Below, in pieces: positions 15,257 to 22,157 of a stretch of 26,326 bases of DNA. This DNA is from Bacillota bacterium (lineage in GTDB: Bacteria; Bacillota; Clostridia; Acetivibrionales; DTU013). Every line of letters begins with the position of its first letter. Positions within the stretch are counted from its first letter, which is position 1. The stretch lies in assembly GCA_023409735.1 (NCBI GenBank), contig JAEYRB010000052.1, positions 1 through 26,326 of the forward strand. Direction: 5' to 3'. The translations under genes were made by a program, and so were the position numbers. The notes beneath the pieces were generated by a model. The model saw only the letters and a program-made list of their open reading frames with translations, was not told the DNA's origin and searched no databases.

Positions 15257-16726
15257 ATGACAATGGATATTAAAAACGGCCCATTTAAGCCCACCTTTGA
15301 ATCTTTAAGGACGTATGAATGTCCTGAATGGTACAAGGATGCAAAGCTTGGAATTTGGTCACACTGGGGTGCGCAATCCGTTCCCATGTATGGTGATTGG
15401 TATGCACGTGCCATGTATTATCAGGGCACAGAACAATACTTATATCATATACGCCACTATGGACATCCCTCACAGTTTGGATATAAGGATCTTGTAAAGC
15501 TATGGAAGGCAGAAAACTTTGATCCTGATAGCCTGATGAGCCTCTATGTGGATGCAGGGGCAAAGTACTTTGTTGCCCAGGCTATGCACCATGATAACTT
15601 TTTCAATTACAATTCGGGCATTCATCGTTGGAATTCAGTGAATATGGGTCCTAAGAAGGATATTGTGGCACTTTGGAAAAACGCTGCTGCTAAGTACGGG
15701 TTACCATTTGGAGTAACTGAGCATTTAGGAGCTACCTTCAGTTGGTATCGTACTAACAAGGGCTCTGACAAAGAGGGTATGTATGCAGGTATCCCTTATG
15801 ACGGGAACAACTCGGAATTTGAAGAGCTATATTTAAATAATTATGAGCATTTTGACCCTCAGAAGCTGTTCTGGGATGAGGAAGGTGATATAAAGAATTG
15901 GTACACACAAAACAAAACCTGGCACCAGAGGTGGTTTGATGTTATTAAGGAGGTCATCGATCTATACCAGCCTGATTTACTGTATTCGGATGGAGGATTA
16001 CCTTTCGGAGAGGATATGTATGAAGCAGGTCTGAACATAGTTGCACACCTTTACAATACTAGTGCAGCAAATCATGGCGGAAAAAACCTTGCTGTTTATA
16101 ATCAGAAGAATAGGCACAAGGAGATCTATTCTGTAGGAGTTCTTGATATCGAACGAAGCCAGGAGCCTGATATAAAACCTGAGACATGGCAGACTGATAC
16201 CTGTGTGGGCAACTGGTTTTATGATGTTCGTGCAGTTTATAAAAAGCCCGGTCATGTAATTGAAATGCTAGTGGACATCATTGCAAAGAATGGAAACCTT
16301 CTGCTAAATATTCCCCAGAAGCCCGACGGGACAGTTGATGATGAGTGTACCTATATACTCAGAGAAATGGCAAAATGGAACAGGGTATGCGGGGAAGGAG
16401 TTTATGGAACCAAGCCCTTCCGTGTATCGGGAGAAGGCTGTGCCAAAGTACATATAGAAGGCTTTAAGGAGAATGAGGTAGAGTGGAGAAGTTCGGATTT
16501 CAGGTTCACCACTAAGGATAAAATAATTTACGCATTCCAGATGAGGTGGCCTGAGAATAACAGATCAGTGATCAAATCATTGACACCTGCAGATAAGGTT
16601 AAAGCAGTTAGATTGCTCGGAGTAGGAAATGTCCCATTTGAACAGCCCTATGGGACACTTGTGGTTAACCTGCCGGATCAGAGACCTACCAATTATGTCA
16701 ACTGCCTTGCAATAGAATTGGAATAA
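15257..16726 (+). CDS. GH29 alpha-L-fucosidase (cytoplasmic)
   Basis: Retaining glycoside hydrolase of 489 residues, releasing L-fucose from oligosaccharides. The catalytic barrel fits GH29: WYKDAKLGIWSHWGAQSVP near the N-terminus, YFVAQAMHHDNFFNYNSG, then PDLLYSDGG with Asp245 as the likely nucleophile, and the late signature NGNLLLNIPQKPDGTVDD. A small beta-rich C-terminal domain follows from about residue 385. No signal peptide is present, so it probably acts on imported oligosaccharides. ATG 15257 has GAGGG 9 bases upstream; ATG 15263 is a possible internal start. No transporter or fucose-use genes are nearby. Dispersed element copy 5 starts 10 bases after the stop. Confidence 0.92.
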   Translation: MTMDIKNGPFKPTFESLRTYECPEWYKDAKLGIWSHWGAQSVPMYGDWYARAMYYQGTEQYLYHIRHYGHPSQFGYKDLVKLWKAENFDPDSLMSLYVDAGAKYFVAQAMHHDNFFNYNSGIHRWNSVNMGPKKDIVALWKNAAAKYGLPFGVTEHLGATFSWYRTNKGSDKEGMYAGIPYDGNNSEFEELYLNNYEHFDPQKLFWDEEGDIKNWYTQNKTWHQRWFDVIKEVIDLYQPDLLYSDGGLPFGEDMYEAGLNIVAHLYNTSAANHGGKNLAVYNQKNRHKEIYSVGVLDIERSQEPDIKPETWQTDTCVGNWFYDVRAVYKKPGHVIEMLVDIIAKNGNLLLNIPQKPDGTVDDECTYILREMAKWNRVCGEGVYGTKPFRVSGEGCAKVHIEGFKENEVEWRSSDFRFTTKDKIIYAFQMRWPENNRSVIKSLTPADKVKAVRLLGVGNVPFEQPYGTLVVNLPDQRPTNYVNCLAIELE

Positions 16727-16735
16727 ACCTGGATA

Positions 16736-16804
16736 AATAAAAGTCTCACGGACATTGAGCCTTCCTCGACTTTTTGTATTAGGCCTTCGATAAACGCTAT
16801 TAAT
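16736..16804 (-). repeat. Dispersed structured element, copy 5 (degenerate, inverted)
   Basis: On the minus strand it reads ATATTAATAGCGTTTATC, loop GAA, GGCCTAATACAAAAAGTCGAG, then GGAAGGCTCAATGTCC and GTGAGACTTTTATT. It matches the family over its full length with scattered changes. The first hairpin is largely lost; the AAAAG/CTTTT outer pairs and the TCAAT loop are kept. It lies between the fucosidase stop and a long palindrome. Confidence 0.8.
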
Positions 16805-16808
16805 ATGC

Positions 16809-16844
16809 GCTCTGCCATACCAGTTTAAACTGATATGGCAGAGC
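16809..16844. terminator. 36-bp near-perfect palindrome, bidirectional terminator
   Basis: Eighteen-bp arms (GCTCTGCCATA with CAGTTT, then AAACTG with TATGGCAGAGC) with a single C-A mismatch. It sits between the fucosidase and the convergent DUF5131 gene. Flanks are AT-rich (ATTTATATG on one side, ATATTAATA on the other) rather than pure T-tracts. Confidence 0.65.
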
Positions 16845-16905
16845 ATTTATATGTATTCTGTTTTAACATTTAGCACTTCTTTTTGACTGTCATGCAGACA
16901 AAGCA

Positions 16906-17634
16906 CTAATAAATCAGGTCCTTTGCATTATAATTAATATCTGCAAGATGTGCCTGCTTACACAGATCCCACACACTCAGATTGTATATTTTCCCGTCTT
17001 TGAGAAAGTGTGTTCCGCACTGACGAAAATCAAAGTTCACATTTTTGCTTATGCACTGCTCGCGGATGTCGAGCACCCATTGGAAATCCAGTATTCGTGC
17101 TTCCTTGTCTGATTCGCCGCCGACTGTTACAAGCTCGATGCCATCAAGGTAAGGCGCCATATCGATTGGACCAATCAAGGGCTGTGCAGTGATACACTTG
17201 TGTTTGATTGGAAGCTCTTTGAAAACTGCCAGCTTGCGGTCTGCGTTTTCTTGATTTTCAACTGTACAGCAAACTATCACATTTTCATAGCCGTCACCCC
17301 AGTCATCCGGCATGCATTCGGCAAAACGTTCGATTCGCTTCGTCAGGAATAGAAAGGTAAGATCTTGACGCTCTCGTATCATCCTCCAACATTCGCTGCG
17401 CCATTGGTCAGCCTCTTCAATCAGAAAATCAGATGAAAAGCAAAGATATACAAGTCCCGGCTTAACCTTGTATTCGCCATTCTTTTTTTGGGCAACCGGC
17501 TTATCAAAATCCTTTGTCTTTTCTATAATACTCGTATCGACTCCGCGTTTTGCGTCGCCCTTATGTATATAACAGTACTTACAACCCTCGCTGCAGCGCT
17601 TGCAGCCTCGCCAGGGGCTCCACATAGATGCCAA
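16906..17634 (-). CDS. DUF5131 / phage Gp37-Gp68-like radical-SAM-type protein
   Basis: 242-residue protein beginning MASMWSPWRGCKRCSEGCKY, with the cysteine pattern CSEGCKYC (Cx3Cx2C), the spacing of a radical SAM [4Fe-4S] site. Further family landmarks: VYLCFSSDFLIEEADQWRS, FLFLTKRIERFAECMP, VIVCCTVENQENADRKL, CITAQPLIGPIDM and VTVGGESDKEARIL. DUF5131 members occur in phages and bacterial genomes and their reaction is not established. Here there are no phage genes around it, and it stands alone, converging on the fucosidase. No strong ribosome binding site is evident just upstream of the ATG, so the true start could differ slightly. Confidence 0.85.
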   Translation of the reverse strand: MASMWSPWRGCKRCSEGCKYCYIHKGDAKRGVDTSIIEKTKDFDKPVAQKKNGEYKVKPGLVYLCFSSDFLIEEADQWRSECWRMIRERQDLTFLFLTKRIERFAECMPDDWGDGYENVIVCCTVENQENADRKLAVFKELPIKHKCITAQPLIGPIDMAPYLDGIELVTVGGESDKEARILDFQWVLDIREQCISKNVNFDFRQCGTHFLKDGKIYNLSVWDLCKQAHLADINYNAKDLIY

Positions 17635-17753
17635 ACAGTATCACCTGCCGTATAATAAATAATAGCTGACTAAGAACATGTATCCAGTCAGAAGAACGGG
17701 ACCAACCTAGTAAAGGTATTTAAGTAAAGCTGTATTTAAGCCATTTAAAAGAG

Positions 17754-17966
17754 CTACTCTTCAATTCCAAAAGGATAAAACACAACTTTTAATCCAGAAT
17801 TTCCAGACAATATATTTCTAAAAAAAAATTCCGGTGCATCGTCTAGAGAAAGTCTTTTGTCAACAAGCTCGAGAAGGTTTATCTTCCCGCTCCGTGCAAG
17901 AGCAAGTGCTTTACCGTAAGTTTTTTTTAATGCAAATGTACCTAAAATTCTGATATCACCCTTCTT
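17754..17966 (-). pseudogene. Zinc alcohol dehydrogenase, C-terminal fragment
   Basis: Minus-strand frame reads GDIRILGTFALKKTYGKALA, then GKINLLELVDKRLSLDDAPE and ends GLKVVFYPFGIEE at TAG 17756-17754. This is the last 65-70 residues of a medium-chain (zinc) dehydrogenase, where ILGTFA and the closing substrate-domain strands are typical. The fragment begins right at a copy of the leader sequence that precedes the N-terminal fragment, so the middle of the gene is missing. The 120 bases from 17635 to 17753 hold nothing recognisable. Confidence 0.75.
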
Positions 17967-18022
17967 AGCTTTATATTAGACGAATTCCGCTACTCAATAA
18001 TATCAGCTTTAGTAGCCTATAA
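17956..18022 (-). repeat. 65-bp direct repeat, copy B (dehydrogenase leader duplicate)
   Basis: Matches 18772-18836 at about 85% with one 2-base gap. Shared landmarks on the plus strand: CACCCTTCTTAG, AGACGAATTC, AATAATATCAG and TTTAGTAGC. In this copy the ribosome-binding stretch AAGAAGGGTGA runs directly into the dehydrogenase C-terminal fragment. Confidence 0.8.
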
Positions 18023-18089
18023 TCAATATCTTTTATATTCTATTGATAAATAACTAAAATAAATATAACTGCTGCGACTTGTGCGTAAA

Positions 18090-18118
18090 TTGACTGTTTA
18101 GCATAGATATGATAATAT
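18090..18118 (+). promoter_or_regulatory. Promoter candidate for the small gene
   Basis: TTGACT (18090-18095), 17-base spacer, TAATAT (18113-18118). The -10 box lies within the left arm of the palindrome at 18112-18141, which could act as an operator. Confidence 0.45.
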
Positions 18119-18141
18119 AGCCGCAATGGTGGTTATATTAT
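18112..18141. promoter_or_regulatory. Palindrome with ATAATATA arm, first of a pair
   Basis: ATAATATAGCC and GGTTATATTAT pair over 11 bp (one mismatch) around an 8-base loop. The arm sequence recurs in the second palindrome at 18195-18224, so alternative pairings between the two are possible in RNA. Confidence 0.5.
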
Positions 18142-18194
18142 GGGATGTGAGCTGTCATGCGATATTTTTGATGCTAGCGAAACGCACATGGCAA

Positions 18195-18224
18195 ATAATA
18201 TAATGCAAACTTTCATTATATTAT
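18195..18224. promoter_or_regulatory. Perfect palindrome with ATAATATA arm, second of a pair
   Basis: ATAATATAATG and CATTATATTAT are perfect 11-bp arms around CAAACTTT. It ends about 17 bases before the AAAGGAG ribosome binding site of the small gene. Confidence 0.55.
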
Positions 18225-18254
18225 GATGTCTCAGTAACAGAAAGGAGCTTAAAA

Positions 18255-18521
18255 ATGAATAAGTTTATACCGTTTGAGAAACTCTCAAAGAAAAAGCAAA
18301 GGGAGCTCAACGCAATCGGACGCGGCAGTTGGGGTGCTATTAATCCTGTGACCCGCAGACCTGAAAAGCCAAAAGCATATAATAGAAAAAAGGCACAGAA
18401 GTGGATCGATGATTCAAGCTCTGTGCCTTTTGCTATGAAAGTGAAGCTGTATTTATACCTCAAAAATAAGCTACTGTTGGTTTTCCTTACACGCCTTGCA
18501 TGCTTCACAAAAAAATATTAG
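18255..18521 (+). CDS. Small basic conserved-type protein, C-terminus fused to antisense dehydrogenase DNA
   Basis: An 88-residue basic protein with a good ribosome binding site (AAAGGAG, 9 bases before ATG). The first 55 residues (KFIPFEKLSKKKQRELNAIG, then SWGAINPVTRRPEKPKAYNR) look like a real protein and resemble small uncharacterised proteins of Clostridia; no function is known to me. From about 18474 onwards the coding sequence is the complement of the dehydrogenase N-terminal fragment, so the last 16 or so residues (LLLVFLTRLACFTKKY) are probably an acquired tail that simply runs to the first stop. It seems to have been inserted into the dehydrogenase gene. A promoter and two palindromes lie upstream. 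Confidence 0.6.
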   Translation: MNKFIPFEKLSKKKQRELNAIGRGSWGAINPVTRRPEKPKAYNRKKAQKWIDDSSSVPFAMKVKLYLYLKNKLLLVFLTRLACFTKKY

Positions 18522-18767
18522 GGTCTGCCGAAGCATGCTGTCCAACCTTAAATCCGGTTATATTATCCAAGGCCTGCAATGATACATGAAAATTCATGCC
18601 CCGGTATCCTGATAGCTTCCGAAATATTCTCCCTTGCAAATATGTATAACTGTACCGCAAAGACCTGCAGCTTTGACATGGAGCAGTATCTCGTCATCAG
18701 CTGGTATTAGAATATCTATTTCTCTAATTGTTCCTGTACCCGGATTGTCAATGAAAAATGCCTTCAT
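18474..18767 (-). pseudogene. Zinc alcohol dehydrogenase, N-terminal fragment
   Basis: From ATG 18767 on the minus strand: MKAFFIDNPGTGTIREIDI, then DDEILLHVKAAGLCG with the catalytic zinc Cys, a stretch equal to HICKGEYFGSY, then after a frameshift RIPGHEFSCII with the zinc-binding GHE, and after further shifts ITGFKVG and CEACKACKEN, the structural-zinc cysteines. These are residues 1-100 of a medium-chain zinc dehydrogenase (threonine/sorbitol dehydrogenase type). Several frameshifts and stops make it dead. AAGAAGGGTG lies 8 bases before the start. The matching C-terminal end is 500 bases further on, beyond the small gene. Confidence 0.8.
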
Positions 18768-18771
18768 TTAT

Positions 18772-18836
18772 TCACCCTTCTTAGTTTTAGTAGACGAATT
18801 CAGATACTTAATAATATCAGTTTTAGTAGCTTATAA
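18772..18836 (-). repeat. 65-bp direct repeat, copy A (original dehydrogenase leader)
   Basis: The 5' leader of the dehydrogenase, ending at its ribosome binding site. It contains two copies of CTACTAAAACT in the same direction on the minus strand, about 30 bases apart, which may be binding sites. It matches copy B at 17956-18022. Confidence 0.8.
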
Positions 18837-18927
18837 CATTATTTTACTTTATCAAATTCATCATCTGCTGCTTATTATTGCTCGTGAATTAATAATCCTG
18901 CTCGATTGAATAACAAATAAATAATTG

Positions 18928-18950
18928 ATACAATGTTATTAATATTGTAT
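18928..18950. promoter_or_regulatory. Fur-family operator (11-1-11 palindrome)
   Basis: Arms ATACAATGTTA and TAATATTGTAT around a central T, with one mismatch. The core has the 7-1-7 layout of Fur/PerR/Zur boxes. It ends 16 bases before the start of the Fur-family gene, pointing to self-regulation. Confidence 0.65.
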
Positions 18951-18966
18951 TAAGAGGGTAGCAAGC

Positions 18967-19404
18967 ATGGATAACCATGATGTAACAGTAAGAGATATTT
19001 TAAAACAGTCAGGCTTAAAGTACTCAAGGCAGAGGGCCTCAATATTGGAAATAATGGCTGCCAGCGGTCAGCCCTTAAGTGCTGATCAGGTGTTTCTCGT
19101 ATTGAAGGAGAAAGGTATCGAGGCAAATCTGTCTACTGTGTACAGAACGCTGGAGTCTCTTGCTTCAAAGGGTATTGCCAATAAATCCAGCATTGGCTCT
19201 GATACGAAGGCATCATTTGAACTGAGCAGCCCTGAGCATAGGCACCATATAATATGTATGGGATGTAAGAAGATGATGACCATAGAAGGCTGCCCATTAG
19301 ATGAATATGAAAAGTTGCTTCGTAAGAAGCTTGGATTTGATGTTACAGGTCACAAGCTTGAAATATACGGGTATTGCGAAAGCTGCAGGAAAAAGGGCGA
19401 GTAA
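18967..19404 (+). CDS. Fur-family metal-responsive repressor
   Basis: 145-residue metal-sensing repressor. The N-terminal winged helix is visible (LKQSGLKYSRQRASILEIM, then LSADQVFLVLKEKG and STVYRTLESLASKGI). The C-terminal dimer domain has the histidine-rich metal motif EHRHHIICMGCKK and a second cysteine pair CESC, together forming the structural Zn(Cys)4 site. Whether it senses iron, zinc or peroxide cannot be read from the motifs; the spacing after CMGC (IEGCPLDEYEKLL) would suit a Zur-like protein. A near-perfect Fur-type palindrome lies in its own promoter region. GAGGGTAG precedes ATG. The next genes have a separate promoter and do not look metal-related. Confidence 0.9.
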   Translation: MDNHDVTVRDILKQSGLKYSRQRASILEIMAASGQPLSADQVFLVLKEKGIEANLSTVYRTLESLASKGIANKSSIGSDTKASFELSSPEHRHHIICMGCKKMMTIEGCPLDEYEKLLRKKLGFDVTGHKLEIYGYCESCRKKGE

Positions 19405-19445
19405 CCGGATGACATAAAAAAGTATAATTAGCATAGTAAGACACA

Positions 19446-19477
19446 TAAGCGGATAGTCCTTGGGATATATCCGCTTA
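19446..19477 (+). terminator. Terminator-like hairpin after the Fur-family gene
   Basis: TAAGCGGATA/TATCCGCTTA, 10-bp perfect stem with a 12-base loop, followed by TTTACTTT. Confidence 0.65.
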
Positions 19478-19571
19478 TTTACTTTAAAGGCTCTATGTGG
19501 TCTTATGTAAATAGCTTAGCGAGCCTAGCAAAAATAATGTATTGTTGCATTATAAAAAATAATGTATATCC

Positions 19572-19600
19572 TTGACAGCCTTTTGATAATATAATATAGT
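19572..19600 (+). promoter_or_regulatory. Promoter of the TrmB/decarboxylase operon
   Basis: Consensus -35 TTGACA (19572-19577), 17-base spacer, TATAGT (19595-19600), with TATAAT-like sequence just before it. Confidence 0.7.
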
Positions 19601-19623
19601 AGTGTTACTAAGTAGGAATACTA
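19600..19623. promoter_or_regulatory. Operator-like imperfect palindrome at the transcription start
   Basis: Half sites TAGTGTTACTA and TAGGAATACTA are separated by AG; 9 of 12 symmetric positions match. It overlaps the end of the -10 box and the expected start point, a usual place for a repressor, perhaps the TrmB product itself. Confidence 0.45.
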
Positions 19624-19647
19624 TAATAGAATAAGGAGCAGAGTTCG

Positions 19648-20364
19648 ATGGATGCTGTTGAAATGCTAACACAATTTAATTTGACCAGGCAAGAGGCTTC
19701 TATTTACATTGCATTATTAGCTGAGGGTAATCTGAATGGCTATGAAGCGGCTAAGCTAACCGGCATTTCACGTTCAAACGCATACACCTCCCTTGCAGGT
19801 TTGGTGGAAAAGGGTGGAGCTCATGTTATAGAGGGCCCTGTTACCAGATATGTGCCTGTAAGTGTTGAGGAATTCTGCCAGAACAAGCTAAGAAGGCTTC
19901 ACGAGACTTGTGAATGCCTGATAAGGTGCATACCCTCGCAGAGAGAGGAACGTGAAGGCTATATTACAATAAAGGGCAGGAACAACATACTTGATAAGAT
20001 GAGAAATATGGTTGCTGATGCTCAGAAAAGAGTATACCTGTCGGCACCCAAGCAAATTATCGAGACAGTACTTGATGATATCAAAGATGCTGTTAAGCGG
20101 GATATAAAAATGGTACTCATTACAGATGAGCCCCTGAATCTTAAAGACGCGACAGTATATCTTATAGAAAAGCCGCAGCAGCAGATAAGGCTTATCACCG
20201 ACTCTTCAATAGTTCTGACGGGAGATATTGATGACAGTGAGTACTCAACATGCTTGTATTCAAGAAAGAAAAACCTGGTGGATGTTATTAAGGATTCATT
20301 GAAAAATGAAATTAGATTTATTGAATTAACGAAGGGGAATAACTATGAAAAAAACATTTGTTAG
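19648..20364 (+). CDS. TrmB-family transcription regulator
   Basis: 238-residue regulator. The N-terminal winged helix reads LTQFNLTRQEASIYIALLAE, then AAKLTGISRSNAYTSLAGLV, the TrmB-type helix-turn-helix. The C-terminal part (YITIKGRNNILDKMRNMVAD, then KRVYLSAPKQI and DIKMVLITDE) resembles the phospholipase-D-like effector fold found in TrmB relatives. The family commonly responds to sugars or other small ligands; the ligand here is unknown. AGGAG lies about 9 bases before ATG. The last 20 bases overlap the decarboxylase-like gene, so the two are co-expressed. A palindrome at the start point suggests feedback control. Confidence 0.85.
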   Translation: MDAVEMLTQFNLTRQEASIYIALLAEGNLNGYEAAKLTGISRSNAYTSLAGLVEKGGAHVIEGPVTRYVPVSVEEFCQNKLRRLHETCECLIRCIPSQREEREGYITIKGRNNILDKMRNMVADAQKRVYLSAPKQIIETVLDDIKDAVKRDIKMVLITDEPLNLKDATVYLIEKPQQQIRLITDSSIVLTGDIDDSEYSTCLYSRKKNLVDVIKDSLKNEIRFIELTKGNNYEKNIC

Positions 20365-21610
20365 TCTGGAGCAGTTAAAGGAGATCACAGAAAAATACCC
20401 GACTCCCTTCCACTTATATGATGAGAAGGGCATACGCAGAAATGCCAGAAGGCTTAAGGAAGCATTTTCATGGAATAAGGGCTTTAAGGAGTATTTTGCT
20501 GTAAAGGCCACACCGAACCCGGCTATCCTGAAGATATTAAGGGAGGAGGGCTGCGGAGCGGACTGCTCGTCCTATACAGAGCTTCTGATGGCTGATGCTG
20601 TGGGCTTTAAGGGTAAGGAAATAATGTTTTCTTCAAATGTTACTCCCAAGGAGGATTTCGCACTGGCAAGTGAACTTAATGCCACAATCAATCTTGACGA
20701 TATTACACATATCGATTTTCTGGAAAAGATAGCATGCATACCTGAGACCATTTGCTTAAGATACAATCCGGGTGGAGCATTCGTTATTAACAATGAGATA
20801 ATGGATAATCCTCAGGAGGCAAAATATGGGCTGACCAGGCCGCAGATGACCGAAGCCTTTAAAATATTGATGGGTAAGGGTGTAAAGCATTTTGGGATCC
20901 ATGCTTTCCTTGCCAGCAACACAATTGCCAACGAATATTATCCTGTTCTTGCAAAAACGCTTTTCAGCCTTGCAGCTGAGCTTAAGCAGGAGACAGGCGC
21001 ACATATAGCCTTCATTAACCTTTCAGGAGGCGTGGGTATTCCGTATAAGCCTGACCAGCAGCCAACAGACATTGAAAGCGTGGGAAGCGGAGTGCGCCAA
21101 GCCTTTGAGGAGACACTGGTGCCTGCGGGAATGGAGGATGTGGCTATCTACACCGAGCTTGGCAGATTCATGCTTGGGCCATACGGTTGTCTTGTCTCAA
21201 CAGCGATACATGAAAAGCATACTCATAAGGAATATATAGGACTGGATGCGTGTGCTGCAAACCTCATGCGCCCCGCAATGTACCGTGCTTACCATCACAT
21301 AACGGTAATGGGGAAGGAGAAGGAGCCAAGCGATCACAAGTATGATGTTACAGGCGGGCTCTGCGAGAACAATGACAAATTTGCCATAGACAGAATGCTG
21401 CCCAAAATCGATATAGGAGATATTATAGTAATACATGACACCGGCGCACATGGCTTTGCAATGGGCTACAATTACAACGGAAAGCTGCGTTCTGCCGAGC
21501 TTCTGCTGAAGGAGGACGGCTCTGTGGACATGATAAGACGAGCCGAGACTCCTGATGATTATTTTGCTACATTCGATTTCACGGGATTGTTTGATAAAAA
21601 GAGTAAATAG
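20345..21610 (+). CDS. Diaminopimelate-decarboxylase-like PLP enzyme (fold type III)
   Basis: 421-residue group IV decarboxylase. The PLP lysine lies in YFAVKATPNPAILKILREEG near residue 54; the phosphate-binding glycine region is INLSGGVGIPY; a typical ELGRFMLGPYG precedes the C-terminal barrel; the active-site Cys of the partner subunit is in GGLCENNDKFA, where classic LysA enzymes have CESGD; the end has GFAMGYNYNGKLRSAELLL. HAFLASN takes the place of the usual HIGSQ. It is a Clostridia variant usually annotated as LysA, but these changed motifs leave the substrate open (diaminopimelate or a related amino acid). AAGGGG precedes ATG. It is coupled to the TrmB gene. No other lysine genes are nearby. 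Confidence 0.85.
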   Translation: MKKTFVSLEQLKEITEKYPTPFHLYDEKGIRRNARRLKEAFSWNKGFKEYFAVKATPNPAILKILREEGCGADCSSYTELLMADAVGFKGKEIMFSSNVTPKEDFALASELNATINLDDITHIDFLEKIACIPETICLRYNPGGAFVINNEIMDNPQEAKYGLTRPQMTEAFKILMGKGVKHFGIHAFLASNTIANEYYPVLAKTLFSLAAELKQETGAHIAFINLSGGVGIPYKPDQQPTDIESVGSGVRQAFEETLVPAGMEDVAIYTELGRFMLGPYGCLVSTAIHEKHTHKEYIGLDACAANLMRPAMYRAYHHITVMGKEKEPSDHKYDVTGGLCENNDKFAIDRMLPKIDIGDIIVIHDTGAHGFAMGYNYNGKLRSAELLLKEDGSVDMIRRAETPDDYFATFDFTGLFDKKSK

Positions 21611-21707
21611 AGGTAAGCAAATTAGTATAAAACTACGGCATTGCTGTTGCAAGTTATAACTAAGGTGTGGCGGTGACATAGACAGGCAATTAGGAGGTAA
21701 ATATACA

Positions 21708-22157
21708 TTGATAAAGTATATTATTGCTTCTAGGAATGATATGGAATTATTGATGCAGAGTAGATTGGAAATGCTGAGAGTAGTAAATGAGTTGCCTTTC
21801 AATTTTGAGTTTAACAAAGAGTTAATAGACAACAGCAGAGAATATTTTAATAGTGATAATCAAACAACTGTTTTAGCCATTGATGAGTGTGTGATTGGGT
21901 GCGCAACAATTTGTTATATTGAATTGATGCCGACATTTTCACATCCTGCAGGTAAAAGGGCACATTTAATGAATGTGTACACTAAAAGTGAATACCGCCG
22001 GCAAGGAATCGCATTACATATGCTTAATATATTAATAAAGATTGCAAAAGAGAAAGGTGTTACGGAGATAAGTTTGGATACAACTGAGATGGGAAAACCA
22101 TTATATAAGAAATGTAATTTTATTGAGTCTGAGGAATGTATGAGACTTAATTTGTAA
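21708..22157 (+). CDS. GNAT-family N-acetyltransferase
   Basis: 149-residue acetyl-CoA-dependent acyltransferase. Fold signs: N-terminal IIASRNDMELLMQSRLEML, the central strand VLAIDECVIGCATICYI, then HLMNVYTKSEYRRQGIALHM carrying the acetyl-CoA pyrophosphate loop (RRQGIA, form Q/RxxGxG/A), and the late strand EISLDTTEMGKPLYKKCNFI. Start is TTG 21708, chosen because of the strong TTAGGAGGT 8 bases upstream; no in-frame ATG would give a full domain. The acceptor substrate is unknown. It stands alone, about 100 bases after the decarboxylase-like gene. Confidence 0.88.
   Translation: MIKYIIASRNDMELLMQSRLEMLRVVNELPFNFEFNKELIDNSREYFNSDNQTTVLAIDECVIGCATICYIELMPTFSHPAGKRAHLMNVYTKSEYRRQGIALHMLNILIKIAKEKGVTEISLDTTEMGKPLYKKCNFIESEECMRLNL

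Noticed and set aside
16906..17634. Prophage remnant based on the Gp37/Gp68-like gene
   Set aside because: No other phage gene, integrase or attachment site was seen; this family also occurs outside phages.
21197..21832. 211-codon minus-strand ORF
   Set aside because: It overlaps the decarboxylase-like and GNAT genes in antisense, and its composition is unlike a real protein.
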